DNA from: GCA-003244245 sp050700115
GTDB taxonomy: Bacteria; Actinomycetota; Actinomycetes; Mycobacteriales; Pseudonocardiaceae
Assembly: GCA_050700115.1 (NCBI GenBank)
Contig: JBOHGG010000023.1
Coordinates: forward strand, 1-64,000
Length of the DNA stretch: 64,000 nt
Reading direction: 5' to 3'
Within the stretch, counting starts at the first letter, position 1. Each line of letters opens with the position of its first letter. A model generated the notes under the pieces. It saw nothing but the letters and a program-made list of their open reading frames with translations. It ran no database searches and was not told the DNA's origin. This document shows positions 50,022 to 59,329 of this stretch, piece by piece. The translations under genes were made by a program, and so were the position numbers.

Positions 50022-52685
50022 ATGAGACCCGCACTGGTGGCGGCCGGTGTCGATCGCCCGGACCGGGTGCGTCCGCTGGTGCCGAGCTTCGTCGTGCGGG
50101 TCGCGGGACTGCCGATGGTGGTGCTGCGTCGCTTGCGCTGCGAGGCGACTGTCCGCGCGATCGACGAGCTGCTGGACCTCTCCGACCGGCTGGGTGTCGA
50201 GGGCGAGCAGCTGTCGCAGGCGTTGTACGACGTCGTCGGCGTGGTGGCGGACCGGGCTGTGCGCGGCCGTCTGATCGCGCTGCGACGCTGCGTGTACCAG
50301 GCGCGGGCGCCGCGACCAGGCGTCCTCGACGACGGCGTGTGGGCGGTGCTGCCAGCCGATCTCGCCCCCAGGATCGCCGCGTGGCAGCAGAGCCTGGCGC
50401 AGCGCGACGCGCTGCGGGCACGTGCCGAAGCCACCCTGGAGGCGGAGTGTGCCGACAAGCGCCTGGCGCTGGCCGCCGCCGCCGGCGACGACTGGTTTCA
50501 GCGGGGCTTGGTCCTTGCCAGCCCGGATCTGTACGCCGAGCTCGTCAAGTGGCTGGCCGCCGGCCCTGCGGCGCGGCCGGACGAGGCGCTCGAGGCCAGC
50601 CTGGCGAAATACGTGGGCCGAGCGGCCGCGAAGACCACCCCGTACAGCACCTTCACCAGCCTCGCCGAGGGCCACTGGACGCCTGCCGGTCCCCACCCGG
50701 TGCGCTGCGCCGGTGCCTGGACGCGCCGCAGCGCGGTCGAGCCGGCCGTGCGGATCGCGCTGCGCCTGCGCCGCGAGCTGGCGTCCTGGCCGGAGATCAC
50801 GTCACACGTACGGCTGCGCATCAACCCCAGCGTCGCGCGGGACGCCACGACGCTGCGGTTCCTCTCGCCCCCCGGGAGCGTCGTGCGGCAGGGCAGTGGC
50901 GAGGCGGTGGTCGAGGTAGCCGTGACGCCTACCCTGCGGCGGGTGCTGGAGGTGATCCGCGCCGCACCCGATCCCTGCTACGCCTCGGTCGCCGCTGCGG
51001 TCGCCGCGCTCGATTCGACGTCTGGCACTGCTGAGGTCGCCGCCTACCTCGACCATCTGGTCGATGTGGGACTGCTGGAGGCGCAGTTGGACGTCGCCGA
51101 CCAGTCGCTGGATCATCTCGGCGGGTTGTCCGACGCGCTGGCGGGCTGCACCGGGCCACGCGTCGACGCGGTCCGCGAGCTGCTGGACCGGTTGCGGGCG
51201 CAGCTAGCCGGGCTCGCGGACGGCAGCCGGGCACAGCAACGGTTCGAATCGATCGGCGCCGTCGACGCCACGCTGCATAGGCTGTACACGCAGCTCGACT
51301 GGACCCGACAGGGGTCCGGGGTCCCCGGGGTGCCGGCCAAGAACGCGGTCTTCGAGGACACCGTCGTGACGGGGTTGGACTACCGCTTCGCGCTGCCCGA
51401 CTGGGCCGGTGTGCTCGATGACCTGCGCCTGCTGGCGGGACTGAGCGGCCTGTACGACCGGAACTTGGCGCCACGCCTGGCGCTGGCGGCCTTCTTCGCC
51501 GGTCGATACGGGCCCGGCTCGAGGGTCGGTTTCCTCGAGTGGTGTCGCGCGGTGCGCGACGAGGGGCGCCGCCCCGGCGCAGCCCTGGGCACGATCCTCA
51601 ACCAGCCGTGGCTGGCGGCGACCGCCGGTCTGCACACGCTGGATCGGATCAAGCAGCTGCGGCGCCAGATCGCCGCGCAGGTGCGCACGGCGCCGGTCGA
51701 CCAGGCCGGGATCCGCCGGCTCGACCGTCGTGCGCTGTCCGGCTTCGTCGCTGCGCTGCCGGAATTCGTGCAGCCCCGCGATTCGATCGCGTTCTACGGC
51801 CAGCCAATGATCAGGAACGGAACGGCATCCCTGGTCCTGAACAACACTGATGCCGGTTTCCGGCGCGCGCACGCCCGCTTGCAACGGTTCGCAGCACGGG
51901 CCCATGGCGACGCGCACCCCACGCCGGGGCTGCCAGCAGACAGCGGGGTGGGGTACGCGGACCTGGCCACGATCGCCGGCTCGAACCTGAACCTGCGGCT
52001 GTCGCCGGCCCCCTACGAGATCACCTATCCCGGCAGCGTGAGCAACCGTCCGGCAGCCGAGCAGATCTCCCTCGGTGACCTCGACGTCGTCCACGACGAG
52101 ACCACGGACCGGTTGCGGCTGGTCTGGAGGTCCCGCGCAGCGCTGGTCGTCCCCCTGCACCTCGGCATTCTGGTCGACTGGGCGCTGCCCTGGACCTACC
52201 GGCTGCTGATGCAGGCGTTCGGCGTGTCGTCGTTCTGCGGGCTCCCGCAACGACTGTCGGGGTTGTCCTTCCTGGCGCCGGTCCAGGGGGTGCGACGGTT
52301 TCCCCGGTTGTGCCTGGGCAACGTCGTCATCGCTCGCGCGACCTGGGTGGTCGGCCCCGGCGATGCCCCGCTGCCCGAGAAGAGCGAGTCGACGCTGTCT
52401 CATCTGATCAGGGTGACGCGCTGGCTGGCCGAGCACGGCATCCCGCGGCAGAGCTTCGTCCGGGCTGCCACCGCAGCCGGCGCACCGATCAGGGTGGGCA
52501 AGAACCGCAAGCCCTGCTACGTGGACTTCTCCAACCAGGTCTTTCTCCGCGTGTTCGCACAGATCGCCGCCCAGCCCGATCTGATGCTCGTCTTCCAGGA
52601 GGTCCTGCCAACCGATGATGACCTGCTCGTCACCGACGGGAATGCCGGCTATGCCAGCGAGTGCGTCTTCGAGTTCGACCGCTGA
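50022..52685 (+). CDS. LanB-type dehydratase, glutamylation subunit (TbtB-like)
   Basis: This 887-residue protein has the Lant_dehydr_N fold: RPLVPSFVVRVAGLP near the start, KYVGRAAAKTTPYSTFTS and ASLAKYVGRA segments that form the tRNA-Glu/Glu-binding area, and SFCGLPQRLSGLSF near the C-terminus. The short C-terminal elimination domain of full LanB is missing and is provided by the next gene, as in thiopeptide and goadsporin systems. It transfers Glu from glutamyl-tRNA to Ser/Thr side chains. It begins 20 nt after the YcaO gene. Confidence 0.88.
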   Translation: MRPALVAAGVDRPDRVRPLVPSFVVRVAGLPMVVLRRLRCEATVRAIDELLDLSDRLGVEGEQLSQALYDVVGVVADRAVRGRLIALRRCVYQARAPRPGVLDDGVWAVLPADLAPRIAAWQQSLAQRDALRARAEATLEAECADKRLALAAAAGDDWFQRGLVLASPDLYAELVKWLAAGPAARPDEALEASLAKYVGRAAAKTTPYSTFTSLAEGHWTPAGPHPVRCAGAWTRRSAVEPAVRIALRLRRELASWPEITSHVRLRINPSVARDATTLRFLSPPGSVVRQGSGEAVVEVAVTPTLRRVLEVIRAAPDPCYASVAAAVAALDSTSGTAEVAAYLDHLVDVGLLEAQLDVADQSLDHLGGLSDALAGCTGPRVDAVRELLDRLRAQLAGLADGSRAQQRFESIGAVDATLHRLYTQLDWTRQGSGVPGVPAKNAVFEDTVVTGLDYRFALPDWAGVLDDLRLLAGLSGLYDRNLAPRLALAAFFAGRYGPGSRVGFLEWCRAVRDEGRRPGAALGTILNQPWLAATAGLHTLDRIKQLRRQIAAQVRTAPVDQAGIRRLDRRALSGFVAALPEFVQPRDSIAFYGQPMIRNGTASLVLNNTDAGFRRAHARLQRFAARAHGDAHPTPGLPADSGVGYADLATIAGSNLNLRLSPAPYEITYPGSVSNRPAAEQISLGDLDVVHDETTDRLRLVWRSRAALVVPLHLGILVDWALPWTYRLLMQAFGVSSFCGLPQRLSGLSFLAPVQGVRRFPRLCLGNVVIARATWVVGPGDAPLPEKSESTLSHLIRVTRWLAEHGIPRQSFVRAATAAGAPIRVGKNRKPCYVDFSNQVFLRVFAQIAAQPDLMLVFQEVLPTDDDLLVTDGNAGYASECVFEFDR

Positions 52686-53655
52686 TCACTCTCGCGCCGT
52701 TCCGACGCGCTGGGTCAGCGCCCACCTGTACTACCACGGCGCGCTCAACGACCTGCTGGTCTGCGCCGTCGGCCCGCTCGTCGGCGAGCTGGCCGCTGGC
52801 GGGCTGATCGACGGGTTCTTCTACATCCGGTACTGGCAGGGCGGCCCGCACGTCCGGCTTCGCGTCCTGCTGCGAGACCAGGCGCAAACGCGACCGGTCG
52901 AACGCGTGATCGAGGCGCGCATCGGCCGGTTCTTCGCCCGCTGCCCGTCGCAGACGGTCGTGCGCGCCGAGGATTACCTGCGGGCCGCCGGTTGGTTCTC
53001 CCAGCACGAGTTCGGCCGGGTCGCACCGGAGACCACGGTCGAGCCGCTGCAGCCGAACAACACCCTGCGCTACGTCACCTATGTCCCGGAAGAGGATCGC
53101 TTGGGTGGCCCGGTGGGCGTGGCGGCGTTCGAGCCGCACTTCATGGACTCCTCCGCGCTCGCCCTCGAGCTGATCGCCGCCAACCCCAGCGGGCAGCGGC
53201 GCACCGGCCGGGCGTTGGCGATGATGCTGCTCGCCGCCGCCGTGGCCATCCCTGACCTCGAGCGGCTCGCGCGGTACTTCCGACGCAGCTACCGGGTCTG
53301 GGGCACCCGGCACGCCGCCGGCGACCGCACCCGCTCCGCACGCTACGAGACGGGATGGCAACAGTCCTACGACCGGCAGCGCGCACAGCTCGACGACCTC
53401 GCCCGGCGGCTGCTGGATCAGACGCGGCCAGGCGCGGGCGATCACCTGGACGCGGCCGGCGCGCGGTGGGTGGCGTCGGTCTCTTCCCTGGCCGACCGGC
53501 TGACCGACCAGCGGCTTGCCCTCGAGTCGCTGCTGTTCCAGTGCCTGCACAAGCACAACAACCGGCTCGGAATCAAGGTGGCCGAAGAGACCTACCTGCT
53601 GTTTCTGCTGCAACGCACGCTCACCGAGATCGCCGGGGGGAAGGACCCACGATGA
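52651..53655 (+). CDS. Split LanB C-terminal-type protein, probable glutamate eliminase (TbtC-like)
   Basis: About 334 residues of the thiopeptide-type SpaB_C/TIGR03891 family. WVSAHLYYHGALNDLLVCAV and FFYIRYWQGGPHVRLRVLL are the family's opening strands. Elimination of the activated Glu gives dehydroalanine or dehydrobutyrine. The exact start is uncertain: ATGs at 52615, 52642 and 52651 all overlap the LanB gene; 52651 has CGGGA 9 nt upstream. It overlaps the next gene by ATGA. Confidence 0.78.
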   Translation: MPASASSSSTADHSRAVPTRWVSAHLYYHGALNDLLVCAVGPLVGELAAGGLIDGFFYIRYWQGGPHVRLRVLLRDQAQTRPVERVIEARIGRFFARCPSQTVVRAEDYLRAAGWFSQHEFGRVAPETTVEPLQPNNTLRYVTYVPEEDRLGGPVGVAAFEPHFMDSSALALELIAANPSGQRRTGRALAMMLLAAAVAIPDLERLARYFRRSYRVWGTRHAAGDRTRSARYETGWQQSYDRQRAQLDDLARRLLDQTRPGAGDHLDAAGARWVASVSSLADRLTDQRLALESLLFQCLHKHNNRLGIKVAEETYLLFLLQRTLTEIAGGKDPR

Positions 53656-54722
53656 ACGACGAGCCCAGCTGGCACAACATCGGTGTCTATTACTACGACG
53701 ATCAACACAGCGACGACCTGATCTTGGACTGTGTCCGCCCGCTGTTCGCGAGCCTTGCTCCCCGACCGAGCTTCTTTGTTCGCCACTGGTTGCGCGGCCC
53801 GCACCTGCGGCTCCGGTTCCACACGACCATCGATGACTTCGACCGGGTCGTCATTCCTGCCGTCGCCGACCAGGTGGGTGGCTGGCTGGCCGCGCATCCG
53901 TCGACGGTGTGCGTGGACGAGGCGACGCTGCTGGAGGCGCACGAGCGGCTTGCCAAGGCGGAACGCGAAACCGGGCCGTTGTCCCCGCTCTACCCGGACA
54001 ACTCGATCCAGTACCTGCCCTGCGACCGCAGGATCGACGTGTTGGGCAGCGAGGCCACCGCCAGCCTGCTCGAGGACTTCTACGTCGCCACCACCGGCCT
54101 CACGTTCGCCATGATCGACCATATCCGCGGCGGCGTTTCCCGTCTTGACCTGGCGCTGGACCTGATGTGGGCCACCGCCCACTCCGCCGGGACGATCACC
54201 CAGGGGTACGTCTCATACCGGGCCCACGCCGAGGTCAGGATCATGTGCTCCCCGGATCCGGCTGCGTTGCGGTCGTTCTTCGAGCAGCAGTACCGCGTTC
54301 ACGCGCCCGCGCTCGTCGGGCGTCTCGGGCAGGTGCTCGACGCCGTGGAGGGCACCGGCGGCGATGTCCCGTTCGTCCGCGACTGGGTCCATGCCGTGCG
54401 CCGTTTGTACCGACGTGCTGGGGCGTTGATCGCTGCCGGGGACGTCGCCCTGCCCGTGCGCGAGCCTGGTGTGTGGTTCAACGACGAGGTGACCGCGCAC
54501 AGCGCTTTTCACCGGGCGTTGGCGGGCAACACCGCGCATCTGGAGATGATGCGGACCAGTGCCCGGTTCCACACCTGGCGGATCATTGTCAACTGCAGCT
54601 ATCTGCATTTGACGCGTTTGGGTATCCGGCCGTTCGAGCGGTCGCTGCTCGGGTTCTTGCTCTCTGAGACCGTCGAGGAGCGTTTCGGTGTCTCGGCCGT
54701 CAACCTGGTCACCACGTCATGA
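53652..54722 (+). CDS. Second SpaB_C-type protein, candidate pyridine synthase (TbtD-like)
   Basis: This 356-residue protein opens WHNIGVYYYDDQHSDDLILD and has FFVRHWLRGPHLRLRF, the SpaB_C-type core. It differs from the preceding gene and ends without a recognisable extra domain. Thiopeptide clusters carry two such proteins, the eliminase and the formal [4+2] pyridine synthase that closes the macrocycle and ejects the leader. Since the adjacent gene looks more eliminase-like, this one is the better pyridine-synthase candidate (inference). ATG 53652 overlaps the upstream stop, and its own stop overlaps the next start. Confidence 0.75.
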   Translation: MNDEPSWHNIGVYYYDDQHSDDLILDCVRPLFASLAPRPSFFVRHWLRGPHLRLRFHTTIDDFDRVVIPAVADQVGGWLAAHPSTVCVDEATLLEAHERLAKAERETGPLSPLYPDNSIQYLPCDRRIDVLGSEATASLLEDFYVATTGLTFAMIDHIRGGVSRLDLALDLMWATAHSAGTITQGYVSYRAHAEVRIMCSPDPAALRSFFEQQYRVHAPALVGRLGQVLDAVEGTGGDVPFVRDWVHAVRRLYRRAGALIAAGDVALPVREPGVWFNDEVTAHSAFHRALAGNTAHLEMMRTSARFHTWRIIVNCSYLHLTRLGIRPFERSLLGFLLSETVEERFGVSAVNLVTTS

Positions 54723-56221
54723 GCCGCGACAGCGTCGGCCGGGAGTACGTGCGCGTCGGCGAGAGCCGTCCGATACCGAAGACGGTCGACTGGGACAATG
54801 CCCCCAGCCTGTTCAAACTGTATCGCGGCTGCCCGAAGGTCACGCTGGACGGCCCGGCCGACGATTCCGCCAATGGCGTGTCGGCGCAATTTTCCTCGGG
54901 TCGATTTCCTTTGGGACAATTTGTCCGGGATGTCTACGGGCTGACCCGGCAGCAGTGGACCGCGCCGGGCGAGGTGAGCCCACGGGGGCGCCGCCGCCGC
55001 CGCACCGCCGCCCCCTCCGCGTCAAAGACGTTGCGTCCGGTCCCGGCCGGCGGTGCCCGGTACCCGTGCGAGCTCTACCTGCTCGCCGGCCCGGACCAGC
55101 CCATCCCGGCAGGGGTGTTCCACTACGACCCTGCCCACCACTGTCTCGATGTGCTCCGCGACACCGCACCTGAGGGCGGGCTGAGCCTGCTGATCACCGT
55201 CGCGTTCTGGAAGAACGTGTTCAAGTACGGCGAGTTCAGCTACCGCCTGCACAGTCTGGACGCCGGCGTCGTGCTCGGTCAGTGCCTCGCGATCGCCTCC
55301 CGGCACGCCCTCGATCCGACGGTGCACTTTCAGTTCTCGGACGCAGCACTCGATCGTCTCCTCGGGCTCGATCCCGGCCACGAGAGCGTCTATGCCGTGA
55401 TCACGCTGGCCCAGGCACCTGCCGTTGACCCAGCTCCGGCCGGCGTGGCGGACCTCGTCGGCCACCCGGCCACGCCGCACCCGCAGTCGATCGGGTTGTA
55501 TCCCCTGCCCGCCAAGCTCCACGAGATCGCCATGCAACAGGGCGGTGGTCCGTGGCCCACAGGCGACAGCCCGTCCCCTGTGCTGGCCGACGCGCCCGGG
55601 TCGATCTGCTCGGTGCCGTTGCCCGCAGCGTCGCTGGACCTGCTCGAGGGGCTGGATCGCCGCCGCTCCTCCAAGGGGCATTTCCGCCCCGGCACCGTGA
55701 GCCGCCACCAGCTGTCCGCGCTGCTCTCGGGCAGCATGCGAGGCTATGCGAGCGACCTCGGGGACCACGAGTCCGTCATCCGGCACACCATGCTGTGCTG
55801 CGCCATCCACAACGTCGAAGGCGTCGATTCCGGCGTCTACTACTACGATCCCGCCCGGCACGCGCTCGAGCAGATCCGTGCGGGCGACGTCTGCGCCGAG
55901 CTGCAAGCGGCGCTCACCTCGCTGATGTTCAACCTGTTCCAGGTGAACCTCTGCTTCTTCCCGATCGCACACTACGAGCCGAGACTGGCCGCTTACGGCG
56001 ACCGCTGGTACCGGGTGCAGAACATGGAGGCCGGGATCATCGTGCAACGGCTCTATCTGGCGGCGGCCGCGCTCGGGCTTGGTTGCCACACCCAGTTGGG
56101 CTTTCACGTGGACGCGGTCAACGAGCTGCTCGGGCTGGCCGAAACCCCCCTCACAGCCCTCATCCAAGTGCTGATCGCCCCCAGCCACGACCCAGGCACT
56201 TTCTACGACTACAAGCTCTAG
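54719..56221 (+). CDS. SagB-type azoline dehydrogenase, tandem nitroreductase fold
   Basis: This 500-residue protein has two nitroreductase/SagB halves: residues about 30-240 (LRPVPAGGARYPCELYLL, SYRLHSLDAGVVLGQ) and about 300-500 (FRPGTVSRHQLSALL, YRVQNMEAGIIVQRLYLAAAALGLG). The FMN-binding Arg/Ser and the Lys-Tyr type active-site region (KYGEFSYR) are in the first half. It oxidises azolines to azoles. It is the last gene of the operon, followed by the REP-like repeat pair. Confidence 0.86.
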   Translation: MSRDSVGREYVRVGESRPIPKTVDWDNAPSLFKLYRGCPKVTLDGPADDSANGVSAQFSSGRFPLGQFVRDVYGLTRQQWTAPGEVSPRGRRRRRTAAPSASKTLRPVPAGGARYPCELYLLAGPDQPIPAGVFHYDPAHHCLDVLRDTAPEGGLSLLITVAFWKNVFKYGEFSYRLHSLDAGVVLGQCLAIASRHALDPTVHFQFSDAALDRLLGLDPGHESVYAVITLAQAPAVDPAPAGVADLVGHPATPHPQSIGLYPLPAKLHEIAMQQGGGPWPTGDSPSPVLADAPGSICSVPLPAASLDLLEGLDRRRSSKGHFRPGTVSRHQLSALLSGSMRGYASDLGDHESVIRHTMLCCAIHNVEGVDSGVYYYDPARHALEQIRAGDVCAELQAALTSLMFNLFQVNLCFFPIAHYEPRLAAYGDRWYRVQNMEAGIIVQRLYLAAAALGLGCHTQLGFHVDAVNELLGLAETPLTALIQVLIAPSHDPGTFYDYKL

Positions 56222-56256
56222 GGTCAAGTCGATCATCGAACAGTCTCGGCGGGTCG

Positions 56257-56325
56257 CCATTCGGAACCGAATAGCGGTTCACAGCCGCCCGCCCAGCTCC
56301 ATTCGGAGCCGAATAGCGGTTCACG
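56257..56325. repeat. Pair of REP-like repeats with internal hairpin, end of thiopeptide operon
   Basis: Copies at 56257-56282 and 56299-56325 contain ATTCGG-(A/G)-CCGAAT-type hairpins followed by AGCGGTTCAC, identical in plan to 28796-28863. They lie between the SagB gene and the convergent exporter gene. Confidence 0.65.
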
Positions 56326-56373
56326 GCCGCCGTGTGTCGTGGACTCGATGTCACCGACGTTGTCTGGTGTGGA

Positions 56374-58191
56374 TTATTCGGCGCAGCGGGCCTCGACGGT
56401 GCCGGCGCCGAACTGTTCGAAGTACAGCTGCGCATAGACGGCGCCGCGGTCGAGTAGCTGTTGGTGGGTGCCCTGTTCGACGAGCCGGCCGCGGTCGAGC
56501 ACGAAGATCACATCGGCGGCGAGGATCGTGGACAATCGGTGCGCGATCGCTACGGTGGTTCGTCTGGCCATGAGTGGGGCTAGCGCTTGTTGGACGAGCC
56601 GTTCATTTACCGTGTCGAGCGCTGAAGTGGCTTCGTCGAGGATGAGGATTTTTGGATCTTTGAGGATGACCCGGGCGATCGCGAGCCGCTGTTTCTCACC
56701 GCCGGACATGCGGTAGCCGCGTTCGCCGACGAGGGTGTCGTAGCCGTCGTCGAGTTCGAGGATTCGGTCGTGGATGGCTGCGGCGCGCGCGGCGGCCTCG
56801 AGCTGGGCGTCGGTGGCGTGCGGGTCGCCATAGCGCAGGTTGTCGCGGACCGAGGCGTGGAACAGGTAGGTCTCCTGGGTGACCATGCCGATGGTTCGGG
56901 CGAGCGTGTGCAGGCGCAGGTGGCGCACGTCGTGGCCGTCGATGAGCACCGCGCCCTTGGTGACGTCGTAGAGGCGGGGCAGCAGGTAGGACAGGGTGGT
57001 CTTGCCTGAGCCGCTGGAGCCGACGACGGCGGCGAGCTGGCCCGGGGTGATGTCGAGGGTGAGGTCGGTCAAGGCCCAGCGCTGCGATGTGGTCCCGTTG
57101 GTTGTGGGGTAGCGGAATGAGACGTTGCGGAGGCGGATTGCGCCGCGCACCTGGTCTGGTGCGAGTTCCGTCGCGCGGGGCGAGTCGACGATATCGTGGG
57201 GCAGGTCGAGGTAGGCGAAGATCCGCTCGAACAGCGCCAGCGATGACTGTACTTGGGTGGATACTCGCAGCAGCGTACTGATGGGGAAGAACATCCGGCT
57301 CTGTAAGCTCGTGAACGCCGCCAGCGTCCCCGCCGTGAGGGTGCTGTTCGTGCCGACCATACCCGCGGCGAGGTAGATGAGCGCGGGAGTTATCGAGAAG
57401 AATACGCCCACGCCTGCGAAGAAGATCCGGCCGATCATCTGCTGGCGGATTTGCAGGTCGGCGAGCAGGGCGTTGCGCTCGCGAAAACGGGCGATTTCCT
57501 CAGGTTGGCGGCCGAACGATTTCGAGAGGAGGATTCCGGAGACCGACAGCGTTTCCTGCGATAGTGTAGACAGTTCGGCCTTTGTTTGTTGGGTGGAGGA
57601 GGTGGCCGCGCGTCGTGTGCGGCCCACGCGGATCGTCAACCAGATGAATATTGGCGTGAGCGCGAGCGAGAGCGCGGTCAGCTGCCAGGAGAGTATAAGC
57701 ATGGCGACTACAGTGCTGACCAGCGCTACGGTGTTCGACAGGATCGACGCGGCGGTTTCGGTGACGACGGTCTGTACGCCACCCACGTCGTTGGTCAGGC
57801 GGGACTGGATTTCGCCGGTCTTGGTCTCGGTGAAGAACCGCAGGGGCATGCGTTGCAGGTGGGCGTAAAGGCTGTTCCGCAGGTCCTGCATCACTCGTTG
57901 GCCGAGCACGTTGGCGAGGTAGTTCTGCGCGATGCCGAGCGCGCCCGCCACGATCGGGACCGCGATCATCACACCGACATACCAGAAGAGCAGCGGCAGG
58001 TTGGGGCAGCCTTGGGCGCAGAACAGCGCGTTGTCGAATACCGGCTTGATGAGCAGCGGATTCACCACGCCAAGCCCGGCCGTCACGATCACGATGAGTG
58101 CCACAACCGACAGACGGCGCCGGTACGACCGAAACAACACGATGACGCGGCGCATCGTCCGCGGCGCAAGACCGTCCTCAGTTGTGCTCAG
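56374..58191 (-). CDS. ABC exporter with fused permease and ATPase domains (MsbA/LarD-like)
   Basis: About 605 residues: six membrane helices (about residues 20-330), then an ATPase with Walker A GSSGSGKTT, Q-loop VTQETYLF, signature MSGGEKQRLAIARV, Walker B ILILDEATSAL and switch His AHRLS. A CTG at 58191, 5 nt after GGGAGG, gives an N-terminus (STTEDGLAPRT) more plausible than the ATG at 58155, which lacks a ribosome site; the gene is then 17 nt after the response regulator. It probably exports the lasso peptide, because its operon shares the SARP-type promoter with the lasso genes. Confidence 0.85.
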   Translation of the reverse strand: MSTTEDGLAPRTMRRVIVLFRSYRRRLSVVALIVIVTAGLGVVNPLLIKPVFDNALFCAQGCPNLPLLFWYVGVMIAVPIVAGALGIAQNYLANVLGQRVMQDLRNSLYAHLQRMPLRFFTETKTGEIQSRLTNDVGGVQTVVTETAASILSNTVALVSTVVAMLILSWQLTALSLALTPIFIWLTIRVGRTRRAATSSTQQTKAELSTLSQETLSVSGILLSKSFGRQPEEIARFRERNALLADLQIRQQMIGRIFFAGVGVFFSITPALIYLAAGMVGTNSTLTAGTLAAFTSLQSRMFFPISTLLRVSTQVQSSLALFERIFAYLDLPHDIVDSPRATELAPDQVRGAIRLRNVSFRYPTTNGTTSQRWALTDLTLDITPGQLAAVVGSSGSGKTTLSYLLPRLYDVTKGAVLIDGHDVRHLRLHTLARTIGMVTQETYLFHASVRDNLRYGDPHATDAQLEAAARAAAIHDRILELDDGYDTLVGERGYRMSGGEKQRLAIARVILKDPKILILDEATSALDTVNERLVQQALAPLMARRTTVAIAHRLSTILAADVIFVLDRGRLVEQGTHQQLLDRGAVYAQLYFEQFGAGTVEARCAE

Positions 58192-58207
58192 AGGTACCTC
58201 CCTTATG

Positions 58208-58855
58208 TCAGGTCCTCAAGTGGCGGGAAAGAGGGTCATGAAAGCTTGACGGCTGCTCGCAGGGCAGGTCTGTACGGCGGTTGACGCCGAGCTTGCGTAG
58301 AACGTTGGAGGAATGATTCTTCACAGTTTGCGTGCTTATTCCCAGCTCCTTTGCGATGTTCGAGTTGGTATAGCGTTTAAGCATGAACGAAAAGATCTGC
58401 CGCTCTCTGGGCGTCAAGCAAGCATGCTGGCGGACGGTTTGCTGCCGGTTGGGGTCGGGCGTTCCCTCGCTGCCGATGAACCACACCCGCTTTCCTGCGT
58501 AGGTCGCTCGTATCGCTTCGAGCAGCCGGTCGGGCTCTTCGTCCTTGTGCACATAGCTGTCCGCACCTGACAACTGGCACAAGAACAGATCCACTTCCGC
58601 ATCATTGTCAGTGTAGATCACGACACCGGGCGGGTCGGGTGCTGACTTGATCTGTCGACACAGCTCCGTCCCGCTCTGCTGCGCTTTGAGAATAAAATCC
58701 AGAACCACGATATCGGGCTGCTCACTCGCCACGATGCTCGCAGCATCGTTCATGCTTTCTGCCACGTAGATGGTCAGGATGTCGTCCTCAGTACGGAGAA
58801 GCGCTACGAGGCCCAAGCGCATCACCGGATGCCTGTCCACCACAAGAATCTTCAT
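58208..58855 (-). CDS. NarL/LuxR-type response regulator
   Basis: 215 residues. Receiver domain with the acidic pocket (Asp7), phospho-acceptor Asp53 in IVVLDFILK and conserved Lys in YVHKDEEP; C-terminal LuxR helix-turn-helix (CLTPRERQIFSFMLKRYTN and GISTQTVKNHSSN, cut here). ATG 58855 begins the receiver strand MKILVVDRHP and overlaps the stop of a 49-codon frame upstream. No histidine kinase gene is seen in the window. Confidence 0.85.
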   Translation of the reverse strand: MKILVVDRHPVMRLGLVALLRTEDDILTIYVAESMNDAASIVASEQPDIVVLDFILKAQQSGTELCRQIKSAPDPPGVVIYTDNDAEVDLFLCQLSGADSYVHKDEEPDRLLEAIRATYAGKRVWFIGSEGTPDPNRQQTVRQHACLTPRERQIFSFMLKRYTNSNIAKELGISTQTVKNHSSNVLRKLGVNRRTDLPCEQPSSFHDPLSRHLRT

Positions 58856-59001
58856 CCGAGGAACCCGTGGTCGCCGCGTACGGCAGCCTCGGCGTCGGCC
58901 AGACCGCGGGCGCCTTTCAGGCGGGTAGTGAGGTCCGCCGCCGACAATGAACCCGGCCGCCCCGAGGGGTACGACACGAGGCGAACCGGCGTCTTGCTCA
59001 T
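58852..59001 (-). CDS. 49-residue small protein coupled to the response regulator
   Basis: The frame from ATG 59001 (GGAAAG upstream) reads MSKTPVRLVSYPSGRPG and ends GDHGFLG, with its TGA overlapping the ATG of the response regulator (ATGA). It begins about 105 nt after a SARP-type promoter. No domain is recognised. Coupling and the ribosome site are the only support. Confidence 0.45.
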   Translation of the reverse strand: MSKTPVRLVSYPSGRPGSLSAADLTTRLKGARGLADAEAAVRGDHGFLG

Positions 59002-59111
59002 CTCGCACTTTCCATTCATTCATGTCGCAGCCCGGATGGGCTACCGAATCCGCCATGCCTGCGGGCCGACACCGGCCATGCCCCAGAGCCGCAGACGTGC
59101 CTGTCAATCAC

Positions 59112-59143
59112 ACGTTAGGAGCGGAGCGCAAGCAGCGCGCAAT
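59112..59143 (-). promoter_or_regulatory. SARP-type operator/promoter for the response-regulator/exporter operon
   Basis: Minus strand: ATTGCGC, GCTG, CTTGCGC, 8 nt, then -10 box TAACGT (59117-59112). Same 4/8 spacing as the other sites, with a different 4-nt spacer. Confidence 0.7.
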
Positions 59144-59184
59144 GATCGGTGCGCGAGGCCATCGACCAGGCGCTCCCGCACTTG

Positions 59185-59300
59185 CACGGACGCCTACCCG
59201 CAGCTGAGACCGCAGCCTTCCATCTCGCGCTGCTCGGGAATGAGAAGGCGGTGACCGAGCACGAGGTCACCGCCACCCGCAGCGACACCACCCCTTCAGT
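59185..59300 (+). pseudogene. Remnant of the 3' end of a SARP gene
   Basis: The frame reads RLPAAETAAFHLALLGNEK, matching the C-terminus YPAAETAALHLELLHNK of the SARP at 6973-7821, and nucleotides 59191-59236 are close to 7761-7806. The rest of the gene is missing. It shows that a SARP gene copy once lay next to the lasso locus. Confidence 0.6.
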
Positions 59301-59329
59301 TCCTGTTGTGACAGTTCCTGTTGTGACGG

